From the NCBI RefSeq assembly GCF_001294645.1, contig NZ_CP011868.1:4154001-4218000 (forward strand): a stretch of DNA of 64,000 bases, written 5' to 3'. The stretch's first letter is position 1; each line of letters opens with the position of its first letter. This document shows, one piece after another, positions 16,638-24,292 of the stretch. The stretch comes from Pseudonocardia sp. HH130629-09 (GTDB taxonomy: Bacteria > Actinomycetota > Actinomycetes > Mycobacteriales > Pseudonocardiaceae). The position numbers were made by a program, and so were the translations under genes. The notes beneath the pieces are model-generated. The model was not told the origin of the DNA and ran no database searches. It saw nothing but the letters and a program-made list of their open reading frames with translations.

Positions 16638-17858
16638 GTGCCCGCCGACGTCGACGAGGTCGTGGCGGCCGTCGCCCGCGACATCGAGGCCCGGCTGCCC
16701 GAGCTGACCACCGAGATGACCGACTGGTTCGTCGGGGTCATCCCGGAGTTCCGGCACGACGAGACGGCCCGGCGGCTGATGGTCGCGAGCACCGCGGCGA
16801 ACCTGTCGGCGATCGTCGGGATGCTCGCGCACGCCATCCCGATGGAGCAGATCACGGTGCCCCCGGCGGCCGCCGAGTACGCCCGCCGGTTCGCCCAGTA
16901 CGAGCTGTCACTGGAGGCGCTGCTGCGCGCCTACCGGCTCGGCGAGCACATGTTCGACCAGTGGGCGATCGACGCGCTGCGCCGGCTGGACCGGCCGGGC
17001 CCCGACCCGCTCAGCGTCCTGTCCGAGCTGACCGGCCGCACCAACCGCTACATCGACCAGGTCATCGGGGGCCTGATCGACATCTACGAGACCGAGCGAC
17101 GGCGGTGGAGCACGCGTTCCGGCGCCGACCTCGCCGCGCGGGTGCGGATGGTCCTGGAGACCGAACCGCTGAGCGAGGCCGCCGCCCGCGAGCTGCTCGG
17201 GATCCCGGTCGGGGGCTGGCACCGGGCCGCGGTGCTGTGGGCGCCCGGGGCGGCGGGCGAGCCGGTCGACGACGCCGTCCTCCAGGCCGGGGCACGGCTG
17301 CTCGGCGAGGCGTCGAGCCGGCCACCGCTGACCGTGCTCGCCGACAGCCGCACCCTGTGGGCCTGGCACAGCGCGCCCGACGTGCCCCCGCTCGACGTCG
17401 CGCTGCTGCGGGAACGGCTGCCGGGGCACCTGCGCCTCGCGCTCGGCGGAGCGGGCCGGGGCCTGGCCGGGTTCCGCGGGTCACTGGCGGAGGCCGTCCG
17501 GGCGCGGGCGGTCGCCGAGACCGACGAGGCCCGCCCGGCGGTCACCGACTTCGACGAGGTCGCGGTCGCCGCGCTGCTGACCGACCGGTCCGACGAGCTG
17601 CGCCGCTGGGTGGACCGGGTGCTGGCCGGGCTGACCTCCGACGAGCCGGGCGTGGACCAGCTCCGGGCGACGCTGCGGGTCTTCCTGGCCGAGGGCGGCA
17701 GCTACACCCGGGCCGCGGCCCGGCTGCACCTGCACAAGAACACCGTGCACTACCGGGTGCGCAAGGCCGAGGAGCTGCTCGGACGCCCGGTCGGGAAGGA
17801 CCGGCTGCAGGTCGAGGTGGCGCTGCTGGCGGCCTCGCTGCTGCGGGGACGGCTGTAG
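16638..17858 (+). CDS. PucR/CdaR-type transcriptional regulator
   Basis: The 406-residue protein has an N-terminal helical sensor region (about 1-150, like RsbT-coregulator/GGDEF-like domains of the family), a central linker, and the C-terminal PucR HTH: LRVFLAEGGSYTRAAARLHLHKNTVHYRVRKAEELLG. Such proteins act as local activators or repressors of catabolic operons. It begins at GTG 16638, 10 bp after the acyl-CoA dehydrogenase stop, so it is co-transcribed and probably controls that gene or the divergent lipid genes. Confidence 0.87.
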   Translation: MPADVDEVVAAVARDIEARLPELTTEMTDWFVGVIPEFRHDETARRLMVASTAANLSAIVGMLAHAIPMEQITVPPAAAEYARRFAQYELSLEALLRAYRLGEHMFDQWAIDALRRLDRPGPDPLSVLSELTGRTNRYIDQVIGGLIDIYETERRRWSTRSGADLAARVRMVLETEPLSEAAARELLGIPVGGWHRAAVLWAPGAAGEPVDDAVLQAGARLLGEASSRPPLTVLADSRTLWAWHSAPDVPPLDVALLRERLPGHLRLALGGAGRGLAGFRGSLAEAVRARAVAETDEARPAVTDFDEVAVAALLTDRSDELRRWVDRVLAGLTSDEPGVDQLRATLRVFLAEGGSYTRAAARLHLHKNTVHYRVRKAEELLGRPVGKDRLQVEVALLAASLLRGRL

Positions 17859-17868
17859 GGCTCAGCCG
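17850..17868. terminator. Small convergent hairpin
   Basis: CGGCTG (17850-17855) pairs with CAGCCG (17863-17868). It overlaps the stop of the PucR-type gene and the stop of the convergent small gene. Confidence 0.35.
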
Positions 17869-18068
17869 ACGCGGCGGCCGGGCGCGGGCTCGGCGTCGAC
17901 GCGGTCCTCCTCGGGCACGACCATCGACAGCACCTCGCCGAGGGCCTCGTCGTCCATCGCGCGCGGCTCGACCGGCTCGTCGCCGAGCACGCCCGACACC
18001 ACCCAGGAACCGGACCGCCCGGTGATGGTGAGCGACAGCGTCTCGTTCTCGTCCGCCGGGTCGTTCAT
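17862..18068 (-). CDS. Small hypothetical protein, paralogue of the next gene
   Basis: This 68-residue acidic protein starts at ATG 18068 with GAGGAG six bases upstream. Its core SLTITGRSGSWVVSGVLG is almost the same as in the protein at 18249-18473, followed by EP, an acidic linker and a DDEALGEVLSMVVPEE helix. No membrane segment or cysteine is present. I do not recognise the family. Two adjacent diverged copies with good ribosome-binding sites argue that both are real genes. Confidence 0.65.
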   Translation of the reverse strand: MNDPADENETLSLTITGRSGSWVVSGVLGDEPVEPRAMDDEALGEVLSMVVPEEDRVDAEPAPGRRVG

Positions 18069-18103
18069 CCTGGGCTCCTCTCGGCACGACGCCGTGGGCG
18101 TCA

Positions 18104-18124
18104 CCCCGGCCCGCACGGCCGGGG
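18104..18124. repeat. Inverted repeat between the two small paralogues
   Basis: CCCCGGCC (18104-18111) pairs with GGCCGGGG (18117-18124) around a 5-base loop. It may terminate the upstream copy or attenuate the downstream copy. Confidence 0.5.
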
Positions 18125-18248
18125 GAAGGGCGGATACCCGTCGGTGGGCAGGCGGTACCCGTCCGGGAGCGACCGCACGGCGACCGGCACGAACGGTGCG
18201 CCGACCGCGAACCGGACGTGCGCCACCCGACGGCTGCCCGAGTGCGGC

Positions 18249-18473
18249 TCAGCCCGGGTGCCGGCGACCGGGGGCGGGGGCCGGGTACGCGGGGCCGTGC
18301 GCGGCCGACGGTGGGACCGGCAGCATCGCCCACAGCATCTCGGCGAGGGCGCCGTCGTCCAACCCCTTGAGCGGCAGCGGTTCCCGGCCGAGCACACCCG
18401 ACACGAGCCAGGATCCGCTACGGCCGGTGATGGTCAGCGTCACCGTGTCCTCGTCGGTCGCGATGTCGGTCAT
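18249..18473 (-). CDS. Small hypothetical protein, paralogue of the preceding gene
   Basis: This 74-residue protein starts at ATG 18473 with GGAGGGA upstream. It has TVTLTITGRSGSWLVSGVLG, then REPLPLKGLDDGALAEMLWAM, matching its neighbour across the core, and a Pro/Ala-rich tail. The beta-hairpin-like core plus an amphipathic helix suggests a tiny folded domain. Function is unknown. Confidence 0.65.
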   Translation of the reverse strand: MTDIATDEDTVTLTITGRSGSWLVSGVLGREPLPLKGLDDGALAEMLWAMLPVPPSAAHGPAYPAPAPGRRHPG

Positions 18474-18625
18474 GGGTCTCCCTCCGTCGTGCCTGGCAGG
18501 TCCTGCGTCGGGCTCCACGTCTCCAGACGTCCGCGGTGACACTGCGTTGCCCCGCGTCGACGAGCGGTAGCGCACGCGAGGGGACCGGTGGGAGGTCTCA
18601 CCGACGGGCGTGGTGAAGTCGGAGG

Positions 18626-19375
18626 GTGACCAGCAGCCTGCCCCTCACCGGGGAGCGCACCGTCCCGGGCATCAGCCACGAGAACTACTGGTTCCGCCGC
18701 CACGAGGTGGTCTACGCGGCCATCGCCGCCGACTGCTCGGGCGGCGTCGTGCTGGAGGCCGGATGCGGCGAGGGCTACGGCGCCGACCTGCTCGCCGGGA
18801 CCGCCCGCGCGGTGCTGGCGCTGGACTACGACGTGGCGGCCGTCGCCCACGTCCGGGCCCGCTACCCGCGGGTCGGCGTGGCCCGGGCCAACCTGGTGGC
18901 GCTGCCGGTGCCCGACGGGAGCGTCGACGTCGTCGTGTCGTTGCAGGTCGTCGAGCACCTGTGGGAGCAGGAGCGGTTCCTGCGCGAGTGCCTGCGGGTG
19001 CTGCGTCCCTGCGGGCGGCTGATGGTGTCGACGCCGAACCGGATCACCTTCTCCCCTGGCCGTGACACCCCGCTCAACCCGTTCCACACCCGCGAGCTCG
19101 ACCCGCGCGAGCTGGCCGGTCTGGTCACCGACGCCGGGTTCGGCCGGGTCGTGGTCCAGGGGCTGCACCACGGGCCGCGGCTGCGCGAGCTCGACGCCCG
19201 CCACGGCGGCCTGATCGAGGCGCAGACCGCGCTGGCACTGTCCGGGCAGCCGTGGCCGCAGGCGCTGGCCGTCGACGTCGCCGGCGTGCGGTGCTCGGAC
19301 TTCGTGTTGCGCACCGGCGACCAGACCGACCTCGACGCCTCGCTCGACCTGCTGGTCACGGCGACCCGGCCGTGA
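18626..19375 (+). CDS. SAM-dependent methyltransferase, Rv3030 homologue (MGLP locus)
   Basis: A 249-residue class I methyltransferase. It opens LTGERTVPGISHENYWFRRH, then the SAM motif I VLEAGCGEGYGADLL, LDYD for the ribose, and VSLQVVEHLWEQ and MVSTPNRITFSPGRDTP. These match my memory of M. tuberculosis Rv3030 closely. That enzyme is proposed to 6-O-methylate glucose units of methylglucose lipopolysaccharide (MGLP). It overlaps the GH57 gene downstream by GTGA (19372-19375). Start is GTG 18626; the ribosome-binding site is not clear. Confidence 0.88.
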   Translation: MTSSLPLTGERTVPGISHENYWFRRHEVVYAAIAADCSGGVVLEAGCGEGYGADLLAGTARAVLALDYDVAAVAHVRARYPRVGVARANLVALPVPDGSVDVVVSLQVVEHLWEQERFLRECLRVLRPCGRLMVSTPNRITFSPGRDTPLNPFHTRELDPRELAGLVTDAGFGRVVVQGLHHGPRLRELDARHGGLIEAQTALALSGQPWPQALAVDVAGVRCSDFVLRTGDQTDLDASLDLLVTATRP

Positions 19376-20865
19376 GCGGCACGCCCCTCGGGACGTTCTG
19401 CCTGGTCCTGCACTCGCACCTGCCGCTGCTGGCCCGGCACGGCCGGTGGCCGGTCGGCGAGGAGTGGCTCTACCAGTCCTGGGCGCACTCCTACCTGCCC
19501 GTCGTCGCGACGCTGCGCGCGCTGGCCGACGAGGGCCGCACCGGACTCGCCACCCTCGGGGTGACGCCGGTCCTGGCCGCCCAGCTCGACGACCCGCACT
19601 GCCTGCGCGGGGTGCACGACTGGCTCGGCGGGTGGACGCTGCGCGCGCACTCGGCGGCGGGCCGGCTGCCGGACCTGGCCGCGCACGAGCACCGGGTGTC
19701 GACGGCGGCGACGGCGGAGTTCGAGCGGCACTGGCGCCACGGCGGGTCGCCCGCGCTGCGCGGGCTGCGCGACTCCGGCGCCGTCGAGCTGCTGGGCGGG
19801 CCGGCCGCGCACCCGTTCCAGCCGCTGCTCGACCCGCGGGTCCGGGCGTTCTCGCTTCGCGCCGGGCTCGACGACCACGCGCTCCGCCTGGGTGCCCGAC
19901 CGGCCGGGATCTGGGCGCCCGAGTGCGGCTTCGCGCCCGGGATGGAGCACGACTACGCGGCCGCCGGGGTGCACCGCTTCCTCGTCGACGGCCCTGCGCT
20001 GCGCGGTGACACCGCGTTCGCCCGGCCGGTGGGGACCTCCGACGTCGTGTGCGTCGGCCGCGACCTGGAGGTCACCTACCGGGTGTGGTCGCCCCGCAAG
20101 GGCTACCCCGGCTCGGCCGAGTACCGCGACTTCCACACCTGGGACCACGACTCCGGCCTCAAACCGGCGCGGGTCACCGGACGGCGGGTGCCGACCGGGC
20201 GCAAGAAGCCCTACGACCCCGCGCTCGCCGCCCGCGCGGTCTCCCGCGACGCCGACGACTTCGTCGACACCGTCGTCGCGCGACTGAGGGCGCTGCGCGC
20301 CGAGCGCGGCCGCCCGGCGCTGACCGTCGCCGCGTTCGACACCGAGCTGTTCGGGCACTGGTGGCACGAGGGGCCGGCGTGGCTGGCCGCCGTGCTCCGC
20401 CGGCTGCCCGAGGCGGGTGTCGCCGTGCGCACCCTCGGCGACGCCGTCGACGACGGTCTGGTCGACGATCCGGTCGACCTCCGGGAGTCGTCCTGGGGCT
20501 CGGGCAAGGACTGGCGGGTCTGGGCCGGGCCGCAGGTCGCCGACCTGGTCGCGACGAACGCCGCCGTCCAGTCCGACCTGCTCGCCGCCCCGCGCCCCGG
20601 GCCCGTCCGGGACCCGCTGGCCGACCTGCTCGCCGACCAGGCGTTGCACGCCCTGTCCAGCGACTGGGCGTTCATGGTCAGCAAGGACTCCGCCGCCGAG
20701 TACGCCCGCTCGCGCGCCGCCCTGCACGCCGGGCGGGTGGCGGAGCTGTCCGGGCTGCTGCGCGCCGGTCGGCGGCGGGCCGCTCGGCGCCGGGTCGCGG
20801 CCTGGGTGGACGCGCCGCTGCCGACCTTCGGGCACGTGGACGCGCGGGACCTGGGGCGGGTCTGA
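19372..20865 (+). CDS. GH57 alpha-glucan branching-type enzyme, Rv3031 homologue
   Basis: The 497-residue GH57 protein has the family blocks HSHLP near residues 14-18, GRWPVGEEWLYQSW, the nucleophile Glu about residue 184 in IWAPECGFAPG, and the acid Asp about residue 324 in AFDTELFGHWW. A C-terminal helical domain contains SSDWAFMVSKDSAAEYA. M. tuberculosis Rv3031 is the equivalent gene and is assigned a role in MGLP assembly as a branching enzyme. Translationally coupled to the methyltransferase before it and followed 165 bp later by the GT4 gene. Confidence 0.93.
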   Translation: MSGTPLGTFCLVLHSHLPLLARHGRWPVGEEWLYQSWAHSYLPVVATLRALADEGRTGLATLGVTPVLAAQLDDPHCLRGVHDWLGGWTLRAHSAAGRLPDLAAHEHRVSTAATAEFERHWRHGGSPALRGLRDSGAVELLGGPAAHPFQPLLDPRVRAFSLRAGLDDHALRLGARPAGIWAPECGFAPGMEHDYAAAGVHRFLVDGPALRGDTAFARPVGTSDVVCVGRDLEVTYRVWSPRKGYPGSAEYRDFHTWDHDSGLKPARVTGRRVPTGRKKPYDPALAARAVSRDADDFVDTVVARLRALRAERGRPALTVAAFDTELFGHWWHEGPAWLAAVLRRLPEAGVAVRTLGDAVDDGLVDDPVDLRESSWGSGKDWRVWAGPQVADLVATNAAVQSDLLAAPRPGPVRDPLADLLADQALHALSSDWAFMVSKDSAAEYARSRAALHAGRVAELSGLLRAGRRRAARRRVAAWVDAPLPTFGHVDARDLGRV

Positions 20866-21030
20866 CCGCGAACTCGCTTACCCGGTGAGGGAATACGGAG
20901 GAGTCGGTGGCCGTGGGGCGCCGGGTCCACCGCCCCGCCGGGCGCGGCGGGGGCCGCGGGGCGGAGCCCAGCGCGGTGGACACGACGCCCCGGGGGTTAC
21001 CACCGGTCCGGCGTTTGCCAGGATCGGGCG

Positions 21031-22266
21031 ATGCGGGTGCTGATGGTCAGCTGGGAGTTCCCGCCGGTCGTCGTCGGCGGGCTGGGTCGGCACGTGCACG
21101 CGCTGTCCCGCGAGCTCGTCGCGGCCGGGCACGAGGTCGTCGTGCTGTCCCGGGCCCCCACCGGCACCGACGCCGAGACCCATCCGACCCGCGCCGAGAC
21201 CGTCGACGGGGTCCGGGTGCTGCGGGTGGCCGAGGACCCGCCGGAGCTCGAGTTCGCCGGCGACCTGGTCGCGTGGACGCTCGCGATGGGGCACGCGATG
21301 CTGCGCCACGCCCTGACCGCGCTGCTGCCGGGCTGGCGGCCGGACGTCGTGCACGCCCACGACTGGCTCGTCGCGCATCCGTCGATCGCGCTCGCCGACG
21401 TCCTCGGCGTCCCACTGGTCGCGACCGTGCACGCCACCGAGGCGGGCCGGCACTCCGGCTGGCTGCCGGGCACGCTGAACCGGCAGGTGCACTCCACCGA
21501 GTGGTGGCTCGCCCAGCGTGCGGACGAGGTCATCACCTGCTCCGCCGCGATGCGCACCGAGGTCTCGGCACTGCACGACCTCGACCCGGCCGCCGTCCAC
21601 GTGGTGCACAACGGCATCGACCCGCGTCGCTGGCGGTCCCGCGCCGCCGCGGCACCGGCTGGCGACGGACCGCGGATCGTCTACGTCGGACGCCTGGAGT
21701 ACGAGAAGGGCGTCCAGGACCTGATCGCGGCGCTGCCCAGGATCCGGCGGCGGCACCGCGGGACCCGGCTGCTCGTCGCCGGGACCGGGACCCAGCAGGA
21801 CATGCTGGTCGAGCGCGCCGCGCAGCACCGGGTGACGCGCTCGGTGACCTTCCTCGGCCACCTGCCCGACGGCGAGTTGACCGCCCTGCTGCGCGGTGCG
21901 GACGCCGTCGTGCTGCCGAGCCGCTACGAGCCGTTCGGGATCGTGGCGCTGGAGGCCGCCGCGGTGGGCGCGACGCTCGTCGCCTCGACCGCGGGCGGGC
22001 TCGGCGAGCTGGTCCGCGACGGCGAGACCGGTCTCGGGTTCGCCCCCGGCGACGTCCCCGGGATCGCCGACGCCGTGGACCGCGCGCTCGCCGACCCGGC
22101 CGCGGCCCGCCGCCGGGCCCGCGCCGCCCGGGCCCGGCTGCGCACCGACTTCGCCTGGCCGGTGATCGCCGGGCACACCGCGCGCATCTACGCCGGTGCC
22201 ACCGCGGCCGGGCCGCGGGAGCTCCCCCGCCCGAAGATCCCCACCGGGAACCTGTTCGACGCCTGA
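21031..22266 (+). CDS. GT4 alpha-glucosyltransferase, Rv3032 homologue
   Basis: This 411-residue GT-B enzyme starts MRVLMVSWEFPPVVVGGLGRH, the acceptor/donor loop typical of GlgA-like GT4 enzymes, and contains VVHAHDWLVAHPS, IVYVGRLEYEKGV and the EX7E region (SRYEPFGIVALEA). Rv3032 is the alpha-(1,4)-glucosyltransferase that elongates MGLP and contributes to capsular glucan, using UDP- or ADP-glucose. Together with the methyltransferase, GH57 enzyme and acyltransferase it forms the mycobacterial MGLP gene set in the same order. Confidence 0.9.
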   Translation: MRVLMVSWEFPPVVVGGLGRHVHALSRELVAAGHEVVVLSRAPTGTDAETHPTRAETVDGVRVLRVAEDPPELEFAGDLVAWTLAMGHAMLRHALTALLPGWRPDVVHAHDWLVAHPSIALADVLGVPLVATVHATEAGRHSGWLPGTLNRQVHSTEWWLAQRADEVITCSAAMRTEVSALHDLDPAAVHVVHNGIDPRRWRSRAAAAPAGDGPRIVYVGRLEYEKGVQDLIAALPRIRRRHRGTRLLVAGTGTQQDMLVERAAQHRVTRSVTFLGHLPDGELTALLRGADAVVLPSRYEPFGIVALEAAAVGATLVASTAGGLGELVRDGETGLGFAPGDVPGIADAVDRALADPAAARRRARAARARLRTDFAWPVIAGHTARIYAGATAAGPRELPRPKIPTGNLFDA

Positions 22267-22285
22267 GCCCGCGGGGTGCTCAGGC
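22261..22285. terminator. Bidirectional terminator between GT4 and acyltransferase
   Basis: GCCTGAGC (22261-22268) and GCTCAGGC (22278-22285) form a perfect 8-bp stem. Both stop codons of the convergent genes lie inside it. Confidence 0.7.
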
Positions 22286-23023
22286 CCGGTCCAGCCGGGC
22301 CTGCAGGGCCCGGTCGGCCTTGCGGGCCATGTCGGCGACGGCGGCACGCTCGGCGGCGGCGGCCTCGTAGTCGGCGCGCCGGTCCCGCACCACCCGCGCC
22401 GGGGTCCCGACGGCGATCGACTCCGCGGGGATGTCCCCCCGCGCGACCGCGTGCGCCCCGAGCACGCTGCCCGGGCCGATCCGGGTGCCGCGCAGCACCG
22501 AGGTCTTCACCCCGAGCCAGCAGCCCTCGCCGATCCGGACCGGCGACTTCACGATGCCCTGGTCCTTGATCGGGCGCCGGACGTCGTCGGTGCGATGGTC
22601 GAAGTCGGTGACGTAGACCCAGTCGGCGACCAGCGTCGTCGCGCCGATCTCGACGTCGAGGTAGCAGTTGACGGTGTTGTCGCGGCCGAACACGACCTTG
22701 TCGCCGATCCGCATCGAGCCCTCGTGGCAGCGCAGGGCGGTGCCGTCGCCGATGTGCACCCACCGGCCGATCTCGAGCCGCCCGAACCCGGGGCGGGCCT
22801 CGATCGTGACGTCCTTGCCCAGGAACACCATGCCGCGCAGCACGACGTGCGGGTGCCGCAGCCGCAGCTTCGCCAGCCGCCAGTACCGCCGCAGGTACCA
22901 GGGGCCGTACGCGCGGTGGCGCAGGATCCAGCGCAGCGAGGTGAGGCTGAACAGCTTCGCCTGCTCCGGGTCGGCGTCGGGGATCGGCGGACGTCGCACC
23001 CGCCAGACACTAGGCGTGTGCAC
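22280..23023 (-). CDS. Left-handed beta-helix acyltransferase, Rv3034c homologue
   Basis: The 247-residue protein has an N-terminal helical region (LFSLTSLRWILRHRAYGPW, RRYWRLAKL) and then hexapeptide repeats forming a left-handed beta-helix, with CWLGVKTSVLRGTRIGPGSV and VARGDIPAESIAVGTPAR typical of acetyl/succinyl transferases. The catalytic His region is TDFDHRTDD. Its homologue sits at the same place beside the mycobacterial MGLP genes. An acyl modification of the polysaccharide is therefore likely, but the acyl group is not known from sequence. Start is GTG 23023, with an alternative GTG at 22999 that gives a more family-like N-terminus. Confidence 0.85.
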   Translation of the reverse strand: MHTPSVWRVRRPPIPDADPEQAKLFSLTSLRWILRHRAYGPWYLRRYWRLAKLRLRHPHVVLRGMVFLGKDVTIEARPGFGRLEIGRWVHIGDGTALRCHEGSMRIGDKVVFGRDNTVNCYLDVEIGATTLVADWVYVTDFDHRTDDVRRPIKDQGIVKSPVRIGEGCWLGVKTSVLRGTRIGPGSVLGAHAVARGDIPAESIAVGTPARVVRDRRADYEAAAAERAAVADMARKADRALQARLDRA

Positions 23024-23079
23024 CCCTGCGGCGACGGGTACCTCCCGAGGACCGCGATCCCCACCCGAGAGGCCAGCCC

Positions 23080-23283
23080 GTGAGCGACCACCGCCAGCCC
23101 GACGACGGCACCGACGTCGGTACCGACGAACTGACCTCCGGAGGCGGCGGCACCTCCCGCGTCGACGCGGACAAGGAGGGCAACCCCCGCCCCGCCGTGA
23201 CGACCGACGACTCCGGGGCCACCGGAGCGGCCGCCCGCGAGGTCGACGCCGAGCACGAGGACGAGCCCACCCGGAGCGAGTGA
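23080..23283 (+). CDS. Small acidic disordered protein, 67 aa
   Basis: Reads MSDHRQPDDGTDVGTDELTS and continues rich in Asp, Glu, Gly and Thr with no hydrophobic core. GAGAGG lies upstream of GTG 23080. It is divergent from the acyltransferase gene and 33 bp before the nucleoside hydrolase. The composition is unlike neighbouring enzymes and suggests an intrinsically disordered protein. Function is unknown and it may not be expressed. Confidence 0.45.
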   Translation: MSDHRQPDDGTDVGTDELTSGGGGTSRVDADKEGNPRPAVTTDDSGATGAAAREVDAEHEDEPTRSE

Positions 23284-23316
23284 CCGCCCCGGCGGGCCGG
23301 TCGTAGGCTCGCCGGT

Positions 23317-24255
23317 ATGCCCCGTCCGTTGATCATCTCGACCGACCCCGGTGTCGACGACGCCGTCGCGCTCGTCCTCGCCCTGCGCAGTCCCGAGGTG
23401 GACGTCCGGGCCGTCGTCGCCACGTTCGGCAACGTCGGCCTGGACGCCACGCTGCCCAACGCGGGACGGCTGCTCGCCCTCGCCGGGCGGCCGGACGTCC
23501 CCCTGGGGGTCGGGGCCGCCCGCCCGCTGGTGCACCGGCGCGAACAGCGGGCCGGGCACGTGCACGGCTCCGACGGGCTCGGCGGGCGCGCCGCGGCGCT
23601 GCCGGAGCCGGTCGCGCCGGTGGCCGGGTCCGGGGTCGCGCTGATGGCGCGGGTGCTGGAGGAGGCGACCGAGCCGGTCACGATCGCCTCGATCGGCCCG
23701 CTGACCGACACCGCGATCCTGCTGGCCGCCCGTCCCGACCTGGCGGGGCGGATCGAGCGGGTCGTCGTCATGGGCGGGGCGATCGGCGGCGGGAACGTCA
23801 CCGCCGCGGCCGAGTTCAACGTCCACGCCGACCCGGAGGCCGCGCACCGTGTCCTCGCCCAGGACCCCGGCGCGGGCTCCGCACCGGTCGCGCTGGTGCC
23901 GCTGGAGACCACGCTGGGCTGTGCCGCGGGCCCGGAGTGGGTCGCCGCACTGGGCGACGCCGATCCGGTCGGCGCCGAGCTGGCCGCGATGATCGCCCCG
24001 TACATGCGGTTCTACCGGGGCCGCTACGGCCGCGACGCCGTCGCCCTGCACGACGCGACGGCGCTGCTGGAGTGCGTCGCGCCCGGATCGCTGGCCCCGA
24101 CGCCGACGGCGCTGACCGTGGAGACCGGCTTCGGGCCGGCCCGTGGGGCGACCGTGCCCGCCGAGCCGGGCACCCGGCCGGTGGACGTGCTGTCCGCGCC
24201 CGACGTGCCCACCGTCCTCGACGCGGCACTGGCCCGGCTCACCGCACGTCGGTAG
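23317..24255 (+). CDS. Inosine-uridine-preferring nucleoside hydrolase
   Basis: This 312-residue protein has the Ca-binding signature DPGVDDAVAL at residues 10-19, ATFGNVGLD, HGSDGLGG, ERVVVMGGAIGGGNVTAAAEFN and the C-terminal ALHDATALLE block containing the catalytic-site His/Asp. It hydrolyses ribonucleosides to base and ribose in purine/pyrimidine salvage. Length is normal for the family. It is not obviously linked to the flanking glucan genes. Confidence 0.95.
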   Translation: MPRPLIISTDPGVDDAVALVLALRSPEVDVRAVVATFGNVGLDATLPNAGRLLALAGRPDVPLGVGAARPLVHRREQRAGHVHGSDGLGGRAAALPEPVAPVAGSGVALMARVLEEATEPVTIASIGPLTDTAILLAARPDLAGRIERVVVMGGAIGGGNVTAAAEFNVHADPEAAHRVLAQDPGAGSAPVALVPLETTLGCAAGPEWVAALGDADPVGAELAAMIAPYMRFYRGRYGRDAVALHDATALLECVAPGSLAPTPTALTVETGFGPARGATVPAEPGTRPVDVLSAPDVPTVLDAALARLTARR

Positions 24256-24292
24256 CCGGCGCGGGCGCTGCTCCCGGGAGCCTCGCGGGGGC

